NCBI GenBank assembly: GCA_903840235.1
Contig: CAIMFE010000192.1
Coordinates: 1 to 27,792 of the forward strand
DNA length: 27,792 nucleotides
Origin: an uncultured Opitutia bacterium
GTDB lineage: Bacteria > Verrucomicrobiota > Verrucomicrobiia > Opitutales > UBA953
Direction of reading: 5' to 3'
The notes beneath the pieces are model-generated. The model had not been told where the DNA came from and did no database searches. It saw nothing but the letters and a program-made list of their open reading frames with translations. This document shows positions 1 to 7,098 of this stretch, piece by piece. How positions within the stretch are numbered: position 1 is the stretch's first letter; every line of letters begins with the position of its first letter. Position numbers and translations under genes: made by a program.

Positions 1-1391
1 ATTTCCATCGTCGATTCGGTCCAAGCCTTCGACTGAATGATTTCGCGAAGTAAAACATCCTTGCGGTGTTGATTAGGAATTTCGATCCCCACCGTACCCC
101 GACCTGGAACGGGTGCTAAGATTCGAACAGACTCCGCCGACAAATTCATCGCGATATTATTCGAGAGGTTGGAAATCTTCTCTACGCGTACACCGGGAGC
201 GGGTTTAATTTCGTAGCGGGTGATTGAAGGACCTTGCTGAATTCCAACATCAATACCCGCTTCGGGATCTACAGGTACAACGGAAACTTTAAACTGCGTC
301 AGCGTTTCAATCAAATCACTCGCCCGCTTTTTAAAATCTTCGACTGGAATTTCTTTATCTACCACTGGCTCGTTGAGCAGACTGATGGTAGGGAATGTGT
401 AATCGCCTTTTTTCTTTGGCTGAGCCGAAGCTGTAGCCTTCTCAATTTTATCCGTTCTAGTAACCGAAATTTTTTGCGCACCCAATGCGGTTAAGATGGG
501 GACCTGTACTTTAGGAGCTGGGGCAGGCTCGGGTGCCACGGGAGTAGTTAATCCTGGCGAAATTTTTACATCATGGGTTGAAACCACGGCAACAGCCGGA
601 ACCTCTTCATCCTTTTCAACTTTTTTGACTTCAGGCACGACGACGACCGGAGCAGCAATCTCAACATTCTTAATCTCCATTTGCTTGCGACGCAGTTCCG
701 CAACCCGCTCAGCTCTTTGTTTACGCTCTAAGGCTTCGCGTTTCGCGGCCTCTTTGCGCTCGGCATTCCAAGCACCAAACATATCTCTTAGTTCCGTTAT
801 CCAGGCTGATAAAGTCGCCTTAGGATCATCTGCTAAAACTCCCAACAAACAAAATCCGTAGGGAAAAATAAGAATCCACGCACCATAGTCTCCTAATACG
901 GGTTGGCAAAGTTGCGTATATAAGAATTCACCTGTGACGCCACCCGCTCCACTCGAATCAAAAGCGCCCGAGGTGGGTCCACCCAAACTCATCGTAATCA
1001 CGGGCGCACCTAAGATAATACAGGCCAGCATTAACGAAGTTTTCGTTGGCCACAAAGTGTGCGCACGGTGATTCAAGGAAAACCAAGCGGCCGCAAATAA
1101 AAACGTTGGAATTAAAAAAGCCGTATAACCAAATAAACTAAATAAGATAACTGCGACTGTCGCCCCGAAGAGCCCACAGGGATTATGCTCCGTCGCGACA
1201 TCCGAAGAGGCCTGCAATTGAAACTTCGTTTCTATCCACTGCGGAAATAAAGTTTGATCGCTTTTACTATGAAAGACCATCGCCACTAAAATAAAGGTGC
1301 CGATTAATCCTAAAATAATGGCCAGAACAGGATGACTTTCACTGGCGGGCTTGGCTAAAGTAGCGGAACGCTTACGAGCGGGTGCTGGCAT
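1..1391 (-). CDS. ftsK: DNA translocase FtsK, N-terminal part (runs off left edge)
   Basis: FtsK/SpoIIIE translocases anchor at the division septum and pump chromosomal DNA at the dif region. The reverse-strand frame is open from an ATG at 1391 to the window edge, about 463 codons. Four hydrophobic segments fill the first ~190 residues, as expected of the FtsK membrane domain. A charged Lys/Glu/Arg-rich helix follows, then a Pro/Val/Glu-rich linker. The visible end is the start of the alpha domain: YEIKPAPGVRVEKISNLSNN, then AMNLSAESVRI and a PVPGRGTVGIEIPN segment, all strongly FtsK-like. The Walker A/B motor and gamma domain lie outside the window. Only 8 nt separate it from the upstream HAD gene, so the two are probably cotranscribed. 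No Shine-Dalgarno motif precedes the ATG. The identity is secure; the full length is unknown. Confidence 0.93.
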   Translation of the reverse strand, partial: MPAPARKRSATLAKPASESHPVLAIILGLIGTFILVAMVFHSKSDQTLFPQWIETKFQLQASSDVATEHNPCGLFGATVAVILFSLFGYTAFLIPTFLFAAAWFSLNHRAHTLWPTKTSLMLACIILGAPVITMSLGGPTSGAFDSSGAGGVTGEFLYTQLCQPVLGDYGAWILIFPYGFCLLGVLADDPKATLSAWITELRDMFGAWNAERKEAAKREALERKQRAERVAELRRKQMEIKNVEIAAPVVVVPEVKKVEKDEEVPAVAVVSTHDVKISPGLTTPVAPEPAPAPKVQVPILTALGAQKISVTRTDKIEKATASAQPKKKGDYTFPTISLLNEPVVDKEIPVEDFKKRASDLIETLTQFKVSVVPVDPEAGIDVGIQQGPSITRYEIKPAPGVRVEKISNLSNNIAMNLSAESVRILAPVPGRGTVGIEIPNQHRKDVLLREIIQSKAWTESTME

Positions 1392-1399
1392 AAAATAGT

Positions 1400-2422
1400 T
1401 TATTCAAAAAGATTACCTTGGGCAGTCGTATCCTGACGTGGCAAAACGGGATCAGTCGAGAGGTGACGAGGAGGTCTAGTTACTCGCGCTGCTAAAACGC
1501 GGGTGCGTTCTTGGGCTAAGCGTTCAACTGATGAGGTCAGCGCATGACGAATCCACTTCGGGGTAAAACCATTGGCAGAATAATCGCACGGACCATAACC
1601 ATGCACGCGGCCGGATTGTAAGAGCGCGTCATTCTGTGCGAATTCCGCCTGATTTTCCTCAACATAAACCGCAAAAGCTTTGCCACCATTTTTACGCAGC
1701 AGCGAAAAGGCCGGGACGTCACTCGGGCCATCAGCAATATAAATCATATTAGCAAACGGAACCCGACGATCTTCTGGATGCACCACCGCATTCACATCAA
1801 TCGTGCTGTCTTTATTAGATCCTTTATTAATCTCAAAAATAAATCGGGTCTTAATCGTGTTATCGACCATCGCCGCTACTTGCGTGATTTCCGAGGGTAA
1901 CTGTAAATTAAGTTCATCCTGTTTCGTGAAATGAGGAGGCAGGGGTTCTTCTAAAAACTCACAGCCGTAAATTCCATCGCAGTGTTGAGCCAACTTAGTT
2001 CCGCGAATCATCTCCGCTAAACCGGTGCTGACAATATAATGCTCCAAGGTGACTTCGAGATTATGTTTTTTTCCAAGCTCGATCACCATCTCTTTGAGCG
2101 CTGGGAAAAATTCTGGAAGACCATTGCAAAGTTCAATATCGGCACCCAATTCGCGCAGGCGACTATTAGTTAGTCCTTTGAGAGGACCCGACTTCACATA
2201 ACTCAGTAAGTGATTTAAATAGACGGAATCTTTTGAGGTACGAATTCCCTTCTGCAAATAAAGTGCAGGTAATAAATTTGTTTCGCGCCAAAACTGATCT
2301 TCATCCACCCCGAAGGCGCGGAAGAGAGGGGTCTGCATGTACCCGGGACAAAGAGTTTTATCAAAATCCCAAATACAAGTGAGGACGTGACTACCCCGAA
2401 GGGCCGATTCCTTTAATGACAT
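1400..2422 (-). CDS. HAD-superfamily hydrolase (phosphoserine-phosphatase-like)
   Basis: This is a 340-aa cytoplasmic protein of the haloacid dehalogenase superfamily. Motif I is DFDKT (residues 19-23, nucleophile D19 and acid D21). A motif II Ser fits IVSTG near residue 132. Motif IV is IADGPSD (229-235), giving the acidic metal ligands. A helical cap of about 100 residues sits between motifs I and II, and a Lys near 191-200 could serve as motif III. The substrate cannot be read from the sequence; a small phosphorylated metabolite is the usual HAD target. The C-terminal ~40 residues are Arg/Pro-rich and probably disordered. It lies 8 nt upstream of ftsK on the same strand and is divergent from prfA across 100 nt. 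A -35-like TTGACT (reverse strand, 2461-2466) lies in that gap, with no convincing -10. Confidence 0.85.
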   Translation of the reverse strand: MSLKESALRGSHVLTCIWDFDKTLCPGYMQTPLFRAFGVDEDQFWRETNLLPALYLQKGIRTSKDSVYLNHLLSYVKSGPLKGLTNSRLRELGADIELCNGLPEFFPALKEMVIELGKKHNLEVTLEHYIVSTGLAEMIRGTKLAQHCDGIYGCEFLEEPLPPHFTKQDELNLQLPSEITQVAAMVDNTIKTRFIFEINKGSNKDSTIDVNAVVHPEDRRVPFANMIYIADGPSDVPAFSLLRKNGGKAFAVYVEENQAEFAQNDALLQSGRVHGYGPCDYSANGFTPKWIRHALTSSVERLAQERTRVLAARVTRPPRHLSTDPVLPRQDTTAQGNLFE

Positions 2423-2522
2423 ATATTTAAAGTTGGTTAATGGTAAGGGCTTGCGGTGTGAGTCAACAACCCTCCATTAAATAACCTACGAATGGGCTAT
2501 CTCCAAGCCCGAACCCAACCCA

Positions 2523-3614
2523 ATGGCCGAAATACCACTTAGACCCGACCTTTCCAGCCTTCGCCGGCGCCTATCCGAGCTGGAAGGGCTCATGGCCGAC
2601 CCTGCTACCTTTGGTGACAGCCGAAAAGCCGCCGCACTAGGGGCCGAGCTTCGTTTTACCTCCAAAGCAGTCAAAGCCGACGATGCCCTGACCGCCTTGG
2701 AAAAAGAATTGGCAGAATCCATAGCACTTCAAAGGGAGTCAGACCAAGAAATACGGAAAATGGCCGAAGAAGAAATTCTGCGTCTCACTCCTGCTGTCGA
2801 AGCCGCCCGTGTTACTTTAATCCGTTCCATCATTCCGCCGAATCCGGATGACTCTCGTAATGCGATGGTAGAAATTCGTGCCGGCACTGGTGGCGAAGAG
2901 GCCTCGCTATTTGCTTCCGAACTTTTGCGAGCCTACACTCGCTTCGCAGAGAAAAAAGGATGGAAGCACGAACTTCTTTCTTTATCGCACAGCGATTTGG
3001 GCGGCGTGCGTGAAGCGGTCATTTTAATTGAAGGCGAAGGCGCCACCGCACTGCTGCGCCACGAAGCAGGCGTACATCGCGTTCAACGCGTTCCTGCGAC
3101 TGAAGGTTCAGGCCGCGTGCACACATCCGCCGCCACCGTTGCAGTTTTAGCCGAAGCCGAAGAAGCCGAAGTCGTTTTGAAACCCGAAGACTTAGATATG
3201 TCGGTCGCACGAGCGAGTGGTGCGGGCGGACAGCACGTTAATAAAACCGAATCAGCCGTCCAAATTATCCACAAGCCAACCGGGTTAATGGTTTATTGTG
3301 CGGATGAGCGCTCCCAATTGCGCAATCGTCAAAAAGCCCTCCGCGTTTTGCGCTCACGACTTTTAGATTTAACCCGCGCCAAAGAAAGAGAACTACGGGC
3401 CGACACGCGAAAGAACATGATTGGTTCGGGCGATCGCTCGGAGCGCATTCGCACTTATAATTTTCCACAAAATCGGATCACCGATCACCGCATCGATTTA
3501 ACCGTTCACGGCATCGAACAAGTGTTGGAAGGAAATCTCGATCAACTCGTGGATGCACTCTATGAGGCCGACCTGCGAACGCGCGCCGAAGCGATTACTG
3601 GTCCTTCAGCTTAA
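2523..3614 (+). CDS. prfA: Peptide chain release factor 1 (RF1)
   Basis: RF1 reads UAA and UAG in the ribosomal A site and triggers release of the finished protein. The 363-aa length is normal for the family. The codon-recognition tripeptide PAT is at 191-193, which distinguishes RF1 from RF2 (SPF). The catalytic GGQ is at 235-237 within SGAGGQHVNKTESAV, where the Gln is the usual PrmC methylation site. The family signature GSGDRSERIRTYNFPQ follows, with RITDHRI after it. There is no in-frame stop or programmed frameshift of the RF2 kind. No prmC (hemK) gene follows, although it often does in other bacteria; the last 20 nt instead overlap a convergent hypothetical gene. The start is the first Met of a typical RF1 N terminus and has no Shine-Dalgarno motif. 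Confidence 0.97.
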   Translation: MAEIPLRPDLSSLRRRLSELEGLMADPATFGDSRKAAALGAELRFTSKAVKADDALTALEKELAESIALQRESDQEIRKMAEEEILRLTPAVEAARVTLIRSIIPPNPDDSRNAMVEIRAGTGGEEASLFASELLRAYTRFAEKKGWKHELLSLSHSDLGGVREAVILIEGEGATALLRHEAGVHRVQRVPATEGSGRVHTSAATVAVLAEAEEAEVVLKPEDLDMSVARASGAGGQHVNKTESAVQIIHKPTGLMVYCADERSQLRNRQKALRVLRSRLLDLTRAKERELRADTRKNMIGSGDRSERIRTYNFPQNRITDHRIDLTVHGIEQVLEGNLDQLVDALYEADLRTRAEAITGPSA

Positions 3615-4107
3615 AGGCGCCTAATTCGTCAGTCACTCGGAAGTCTCCTGTCTCTGGAACTCCGTCGTCCAACCTCTCGTCTAAAATTAAGAGAACTCTC
3701 CGCGAAAAAATATCAGGCTCCGTGGGTTTAAAAATGATTGTCGGATTGCCTGCGCCCATCGGACCTTTGTTAAGAGTAAAACTCCACTTGCCTGGGATAT
3801 CGCAATTCCCCATCGACTTCTTAACGGCTTCACTGAAACCATAAGCTGCTAAATCTGCGGCAGGATTGGCGAAATCGAAATCCGCCGGCCAAGTATTTTT
3901 CTCTAAGCGGTATTGAATCAGTGGCTTTCGACACTGACGAAAAACGCTGGCCAGAGGATCCACGCGTAAATGGTCGCGAATAATGAAACCTAGCGTTATG
4001 ACTAATCCGATAAATGCTGCGAAGATAAGCGTCCCTGTTATCCTGTACCAAAGCGGGGTAGAATCTACCTCAACGAGCTTAGGAATATTGGAAGCTGGTT
4101 CTGCCAT
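3595..4107 (-). CDS. Hypothetical single-pass membrane protein
   Basis: This is a 170-aa protein I do not recognise. It has a short N-terminal cytoplasmic tail, one hydrophobic helix (about residues 22-44) and a soluble C-terminal domain of ~125 residues with two Cys (in RQCRK and GNCDIP). The soluble part, with a segment around IQYRLEKNTWPADF followed by a C-terminal beta-rich stretch, loosely recalls the globular domain of pseudopilins or related PVC-group anchored proteins, but there is no prepilin cleavage motif. This resemblance is only a guess. Its 3' end overlaps the convergent prfA by 20 nt, so the two mRNAs would be complementary there. The ATG at 4107 is divergent from tcdA and has no Shine-Dalgarno motif. 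Coding potential is supported by length, domain layout and its tail-to-tail position. Confidence 0.7.
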   Translation of the reverse strand: MAEPASNIPKLVEVDSTPLWYRITGTLIFAAFIGLVITLGFIIRDHLRVDPLASVFRQCRKPLIQYRLEKNTWPADFDFANPAADLAAYGFSEAVKKSMGNCDIPGKWSFTLNKGPMGAGNPTIIFKPTEPDIFSRRVLLILDERLDDGVPETGDFRVTDELGAFKLKDQ

Positions 4108-4180
4108 AACGATGGGGTGAGCATCCCCATCTTCACGACGCTTTCAAGTCTCGAACATCAACCTTGCGACTTGGTTTTAA

Positions 4181-4186
4181 TATAAA
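4181..4186 (+). promoter_or_regulatory. Candidate -10 element for tcdA
   Basis: TATAAA sits in an AT-rich run, 19 nt ahead of the proposed tcdA ATG at 4206. The matching -35 region is weak (TCAACC at 4158-4163, 17-nt spacer). A transcription start near 4193 would lie downstream of the longer reading-frame start at 4164, which supports the shorter tcdA start. Confidence 0.4.
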
Positions 4187-4205
4187 TTATCTATTTTTAC
4201 GTTTC

Positions 4206-4994
4206 ATGGATACGCCCTACTTAAATCGATTCGCCGGCATTGGCCGTCTCTATGGCAAAGCTGGGCTGATTCATTTAAAAGAAAGTCAATTCATGGTCAT
4301 TGGCCTAGGAGGCGTGGGATCTTGGACCGTCGAAGCCTTGGCCCGGTCTGGGGTTGGACAAATCATTCTCGTGGATGGCGACGCGGTTTGCACCTCGAAC
4401 ACCAATCGCCAGCTCCACGCTCTCTCGGGTAATGAAGGACTGAATAAAACTTCCGTCATGGCGGCCCGAGCTAAGGCAATTAATCCCGATATTAAAATTA
4501 TCGAAATCACTCGATTTATTTCACGCACTAATCCGAGTGAATTTCTGGATGGATTTAATGGTGTGGTGATTGACGCCATCGATGCACTTTCACCGAAGTG
4601 TGGACTCATTAATGAAGTGCGGAATCGTCATTTAAAAATGGTGACGGTGGGCGGGTGCGCTGGTCGACTCGATGGCACGCGCATTAAAGTGACCGACCTC
4701 ACTGCCTCGCGCGATGACCCTTTAATGATGTTGGTGAGAAAGCGTCTCCGGCAAAATTATGATTTTCCGCGTAAAGGACTTTTTAATATTTCCTGCGTGT
4801 GGTCTGATGAACCGTTTACTCAACCCACCGATTGTGCTGGGCTACCCGGCGGAGACATTCCTGAAGACGAAGAGTTAAGACCTAATTGCGAATGGGGTTA
4901 CGGCACCGCATCGCATGTAGCCGGCGCTTTTGGTTTAGCTGCCGCCGGTGAAGCCATCCGACTCAGTTTGTTAGATCTTAAAAAGGGAGACTGA
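4206..4994 (+). CDS. tcdA: tRNA threonylcarbamoyladenosine dehydratase (TcdA/CsdL)
   Basis: TcdA uses ATP to cyclise t6A at tRNA position 37 into ct6A, which stabilises decoding of ANN codons. The protein is a 262-aa ThiF/E1-like enzyme. Family motifs are the nucleotide-binding GLGGVGSW (33-40), the acidic LVDGDAV (about 55-61), the TNTNRQ-type segment SNTNRQLHAL, VIDAIDALSPK, and a Cys in the ISCVWSDEP segment. The frame is open back to an ATG at 4164, but the homologous N terminus (RFAGIGRLYG, matching RFGGTARLYG of the E. coli protein as I recall it) follows closely on the ATG at 4206. The extra 14 residues are hydrophobic and unlike the family, and a -10 box overlaps them, so 4206 is chosen. 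The 3' end overlaps the convergent DTW-like gene by 24 nt. Confidence 0.93.
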   Translation: MDTPYLNRFAGIGRLYGKAGLIHLKESQFMVIGLGGVGSWTVEALARSGVGQIILVDGDAVCTSNTNRQLHALSGNEGLNKTSVMAARAKAINPDIKIIEITRFISRTNPSEFLDGFNGVVIDAIDALSPKCGLINEVRNRHLKMVTVGGCAGRLDGTRIKVTDLTASRDDPLMMLVRKRLRQNYDFPRKGLFNISCVWSDEPFTQPTDCAGLPGGDIPEDEELRPNCEWGYGTASHVAGAFGLAAAGEAIRLSLLDLKKGD

Positions 4995-5426
4995 TTTCAA
5001 AAATTGTTCTCTCCAGTGGTATTGAGATAAAAGACTGGGATCATCATAGCCTAATAATTTTAAAGCTAAATATAAAGCCTCAACCGAGGCGAGTCCCTCC
5101 GCTGGATCCAATCCTTCATCATTACGTCGCGGATAAGCGGTTGGCACTCGCGGCAGTGAACGATAAATAGGCATGCCTCTTAAACAGGATTTTAATTTCG
5201 GTACATGTTTCCAATTGCCATCCAATAAAATGAGCGGACGTCCGGCGTCTGCCGCAGAAATAAGCGGAGCGTCGACACTTAATACAATGGCATCTGTAGC
5301 TTCAATTTCAAGCGACGCACTAAACTGAAAAAAGGAAAGTTCTTTGCGTAAGCGTAGTGGCTCTAAAGTGCATTTCGCTAAATTTTCATCGGGGTGCCGA
5401 ACAATGGTCGCGAGAATAGATGACAT
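4971..5426 (-). CDS. DTW/Tsr3-like SPOUT protein, putative RNA aminocarboxypropyltransferase
   Basis: The protein is 151 aa. A short N-terminal segment ending RHPDENLAKCT is followed by a block resembling the DTW (TapT) and Tsr3 superfamily: LILLDGNWKHVPKL (about 65-78, the DTW or LDxxW position), SLPRVPTAYPRR (90-101) and GLASVEALYLALKLLG (111-126). Known members transfer the 3-amino-3-carboxypropyl group of S-adenosylmethionine to tRNA uridine (TapT) or 18S rRNA (Tsr3). The DTW triplet reads DGNW here, so the Asp and Trp positions are kept with one extra residue, as in Tsr3-type LDxxW. The assignment is from motif memory, and the substrate is not determinable. It is convergent with and overlaps tcdA, another tRNA-modification gene, by 24 nt. 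The start is an ATG directly behind an AT-rich TATATATT stretch. Confidence 0.65.
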   Translation of the reverse strand: MSSILATIVRHPDENLAKCTLEPLRLRKELSFFQFSASLEIEATDAIVLSVDAPLISAADAGRPLILLDGNWKHVPKLKSCLRGMPIYRSLPRVPTAYPRRNDEGLDPAEGLASVEALYLALKLLGYDDPSLLSQYHWREQFLKSVSLFKI

Positions 5427-5496
5427 AATATATAAAAATTTCCTTTGGCTTCTCTCCTTGCGCTATTAGGGTCGAGTCGGCTATTTAATCAATAAA

Positions 5497-6393
5497 ATGA
5501 ACACCCCTAAACTTCCCATGGAGGCGTTGATGACTGTCACAGGTCTACCCTACCGCCTGCATGCCAAGGGCAAGGTGAGAGAAGTTTTTGACTGTGGTGA
5601 ATATTATCTGATTATTACGACGGATCGACTCTCGGCATTCGACGTCGTGATGCCCAATGGCGTCCCAGGTAAGGGCATTTTACTCACTCACTTAAGTTTG
5701 TGGTGGTTTGAACAAGCTAAAGAAATTTTTCCTATTCACCTCGTCGACCATCATGCCGAACAGCTCGCCAAAGTTCTGCAAGGCCATGAGCATTTAATCA
5801 GTCGGTCCATGCTCGTTAAAAAATTAACCCCACTTCCTGTTGAGGCCGTAGTCCGTGGATACTTAGCCGGTGGTGGATATAAAGAATATAAAAAATCGGG
5901 TTCGATTTTAGATCACAAATTGCCCACAGGATTATTAGATGGATCAAAACTCTCGAGTCCGATTTTCACCCCCACCACCAAAGCCGCTCAAGGCCACGAC
6001 GAAGCGATTACACTGACCGAGTGCTCTAAACTCCTCGGAGAGAAAACTTTCAAAACAGTTCACGATACATCCATCGCACTCTATGCCATGGGAGCGAAGC
6101 GAGCCGCCCAAGCGGGTATCATTCTCGCGGATACTAAATTTGAGTTCGGTCAAGACGCCCAAGGTAATTTAGTTTTAATCGACGAAGTTTTGACGCCTGA
6201 TTCATCGCGTTATTGGCCTGCAGCATCTTGGAAACCGGGCCAGGCTCAACCTTCTTACGATAAACAATTTGTACGCGACTGGTTAGAATCACAGCCCTGG
6301 AATAAAACTTCTCCAGGCCCAATTCTACCACAGGAAATTATAGCAAAGACACAGGCTCTTTACGCCGAATGTTTAGAGCGTCTAACTGTTTAA
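5497..6393 (+). CDS. purC: SAICAR synthase
   Basis: PurC ligates aspartate to CAIR using ATP, a late step of purine ring assembly, giving SAICAR. The 298-aa length matches the longer PurC type. Motifs are GKVREVFD (25-32), TTDRLSAFDVVMP (41-53), EAVVRGYLAGGGYKEYKKSG (116-135) and the hallmark IDEVLTPDSSRYW (228-240). TTKAAQGHDE (160-169) fits the CAIR/Mg-binding segment. The ATG at 5497 is chosen; further in-frame ATGs at 5518 and 5530 cannot be excluded, but the family N terminus extends about this far. No other pur genes are adjacent. The stop codon abuts the stop codon of the convergent doc gene with no spacer. No Shine-Dalgarno motif is visible. Confidence 0.96.
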   Translation: MNTPKLPMEALMTVTGLPYRLHAKGKVREVFDCGEYYLIITTDRLSAFDVVMPNGVPGKGILLTHLSLWWFEQAKEIFPIHLVDHHAEQLAKVLQGHEHLISRSMLVKKLTPLPVEAVVRGYLAGGGYKEYKKSGSILDHKLPTGLLDGSKLSSPIFTPTTKAAQGHDEAITLTECSKLLGEKTFKTVHDTSIALYAMGAKRAAQAGIILADTKFEFGQDAQGNLVLIDEVLTPDSSRYWPAASWKPGQAQPSYDKQFVRDWLESQPWNKTSPGPILPQEIIAKTQALYAECLERLTV

Positions 6394-6810
6394 TTACTTC
6401 TGCTTTTTTCTAGGCTTCGGTTTTTTACCAGGTGAAAGTGAGTCTTCGAGCCAACGGGCGTATTCTGCTTCGGTAATCTTACCCGACGCTAAACCAATGG
6501 TCTGCACAACAACTTCAACCTCGGGTGCGGCGAATTTAGCGCCGTTGATTTCCAGAAATAAAGCCGCAAGAACAAACCCGGTTCGCTTATTCCCATCCAC
6601 GAATGGATGACCCAGAATAATACCTGCAGCATAAGCTGCAGCGAGCTGAGTTAATTTTGCCTTGTTATATAAGACTAAATTCTGCGGACGAGACAACGCA
6701 GATACAAGACGGCCATGATCGCGAATACTAGCCTCGCCACCATAATCAGAAATCAAAATTCCGTGAATCGCCTGGCAGGCCTCCAGGCTTATCCATTTCG
6801 GTTCTTTCAT
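6394..6810 (-). CDS. doc: Doc-family toxin of a type II toxin-antitoxin pair
   Basis: This is a 138-aa death-on-curing (Fic/Doc) family protein. The signature GHPFVDGNKRTGF (about 67-79) has the catalytic His and the NKRT ending typical of Doc, rather than the NGRTR of AMP-transferring Fic proteins. Doc of phage P1 phosphorylates EF-Tu and halts translation, and the same chemistry is inferred here. The N-terminal region with YGGEASIRDHGRLVSAL matches the chromosomal death-on-curing subfamily. The C terminus is a Lys/Pro-rich tail (SPGKKPKPRKKQK). It starts with an ATGA overlap on the antitoxin gene, so translation is probably coupled. Its stop codon directly abuts that of convergent purC. The fold and cofactor site look intact, with no frameshift. 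Confidence 0.88.
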   Translation of the reverse strand: MKEPKWISLEACQAIHGILISDYGGEASIRDHGRLVSALSRPQNLVLYNKAKLTQLAAAYAAGIILGHPFVDGNKRTGFVLAALFLEINGAKFAAPEVEVVVQTIGLASGKITEAEYARWLEDSLSPGKKPKPRKKQK

Positions 6811-7034
6811 TTCGCTAGTTCACCAAGGGCGTTACGATAACGTTTATTGAGCGCTTTAAAAACAGCTAGGTCATCAGCAAATCCAGGGTTATCCGCTGTT
6901 AGTTTAATCTCTTTTTTTCCGCCCGTACAATAAAGCGAATCGCCTTCTTCTACCCTCAATTCGTCCATAAACTCCTTGGGCAGAATAATACCTAAAGAAT
7001 TACCAATTTTTCTTACTTTAATTTTTTTTGCCAT
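6807..7034 (-). CDS. AbrB/MazE-type antitoxin
   Basis: This is a 75-aa DNA-binding antitoxin with an N-terminal SpoVT/AbrB swapped-hairpin domain: KVRKIGNSLGIILPKEFMDE, then LRVEEGDSLYC (about residues 6-36). The C-terminal ~35 residues (FADDLAVFKALNKRYRNAL) form the charged helical segment that usually wraps the toxin. It precedes the toxin and overlaps it by 4 nt, the standard antitoxin-first order. The AbrB domain probably binds the two palindromic octamers 10 to 29 nt upstream of the ATG and autoregulates the pair. The partner is Doc, so this is an AbrB-Doc hybrid rather than the Phd-Doc pair of phage P1. Confidence 0.85.
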   Translation of the reverse strand: MAKKIKVRKIGNSLGIILPKEFMDELRVEEGDSLYCTGGKKEIKLTADNPGFADDLAVFKALNKRYRNALGELAK

Positions 7035-7043
7035 AGTGATTAT

Positions 7044-7063
7044 GTTATAACTGATGTTATAAC
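7044..7063 (-). promoter_or_regulatory. Operator of the toxin-antitoxin module (double GTTATAAC palindrome)
   Basis: Two identical perfect 8-bp palindromes, GTTATAAC, lie at 7044-7051 and 7056-7063. Each is the core of the direct repeat ATGTTATAAC (7042-7051 and 7054-7063), repeated every 12 bp. They lie just ahead of the antitoxin ATG (7034), so a dimeric AbrB-type protein bound there would block transcription. TATAAC in either copy could also serve as the -10 box. Autoregulation is inferred. Confidence 0.7.
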
Positions 7064-7098
7064 ATTAAAAAGCATTAGCTCAAGTGTAAATTACTGGT

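Noticed and set aside
234..861. Two plus-strand reading frames at 234-494 and 496-861
   Set aside because: They are antisense to the N-terminal part of FtsK, which has clear alpha-domain motifs and membrane segments on the minus strand.
2486..2722. Minus-strand frame opposite the prfA start
   Set aside because: It is Ser/Arg-rich and low-complexity with no domain, and mirrors codons of a secure RF1 gene.
4164..4205. Longer tcdA start at 4164
   Set aside because: The added 14 residues are hydrophobic and unlike the family N terminus, and a TATAAA box overlaps this stretch.
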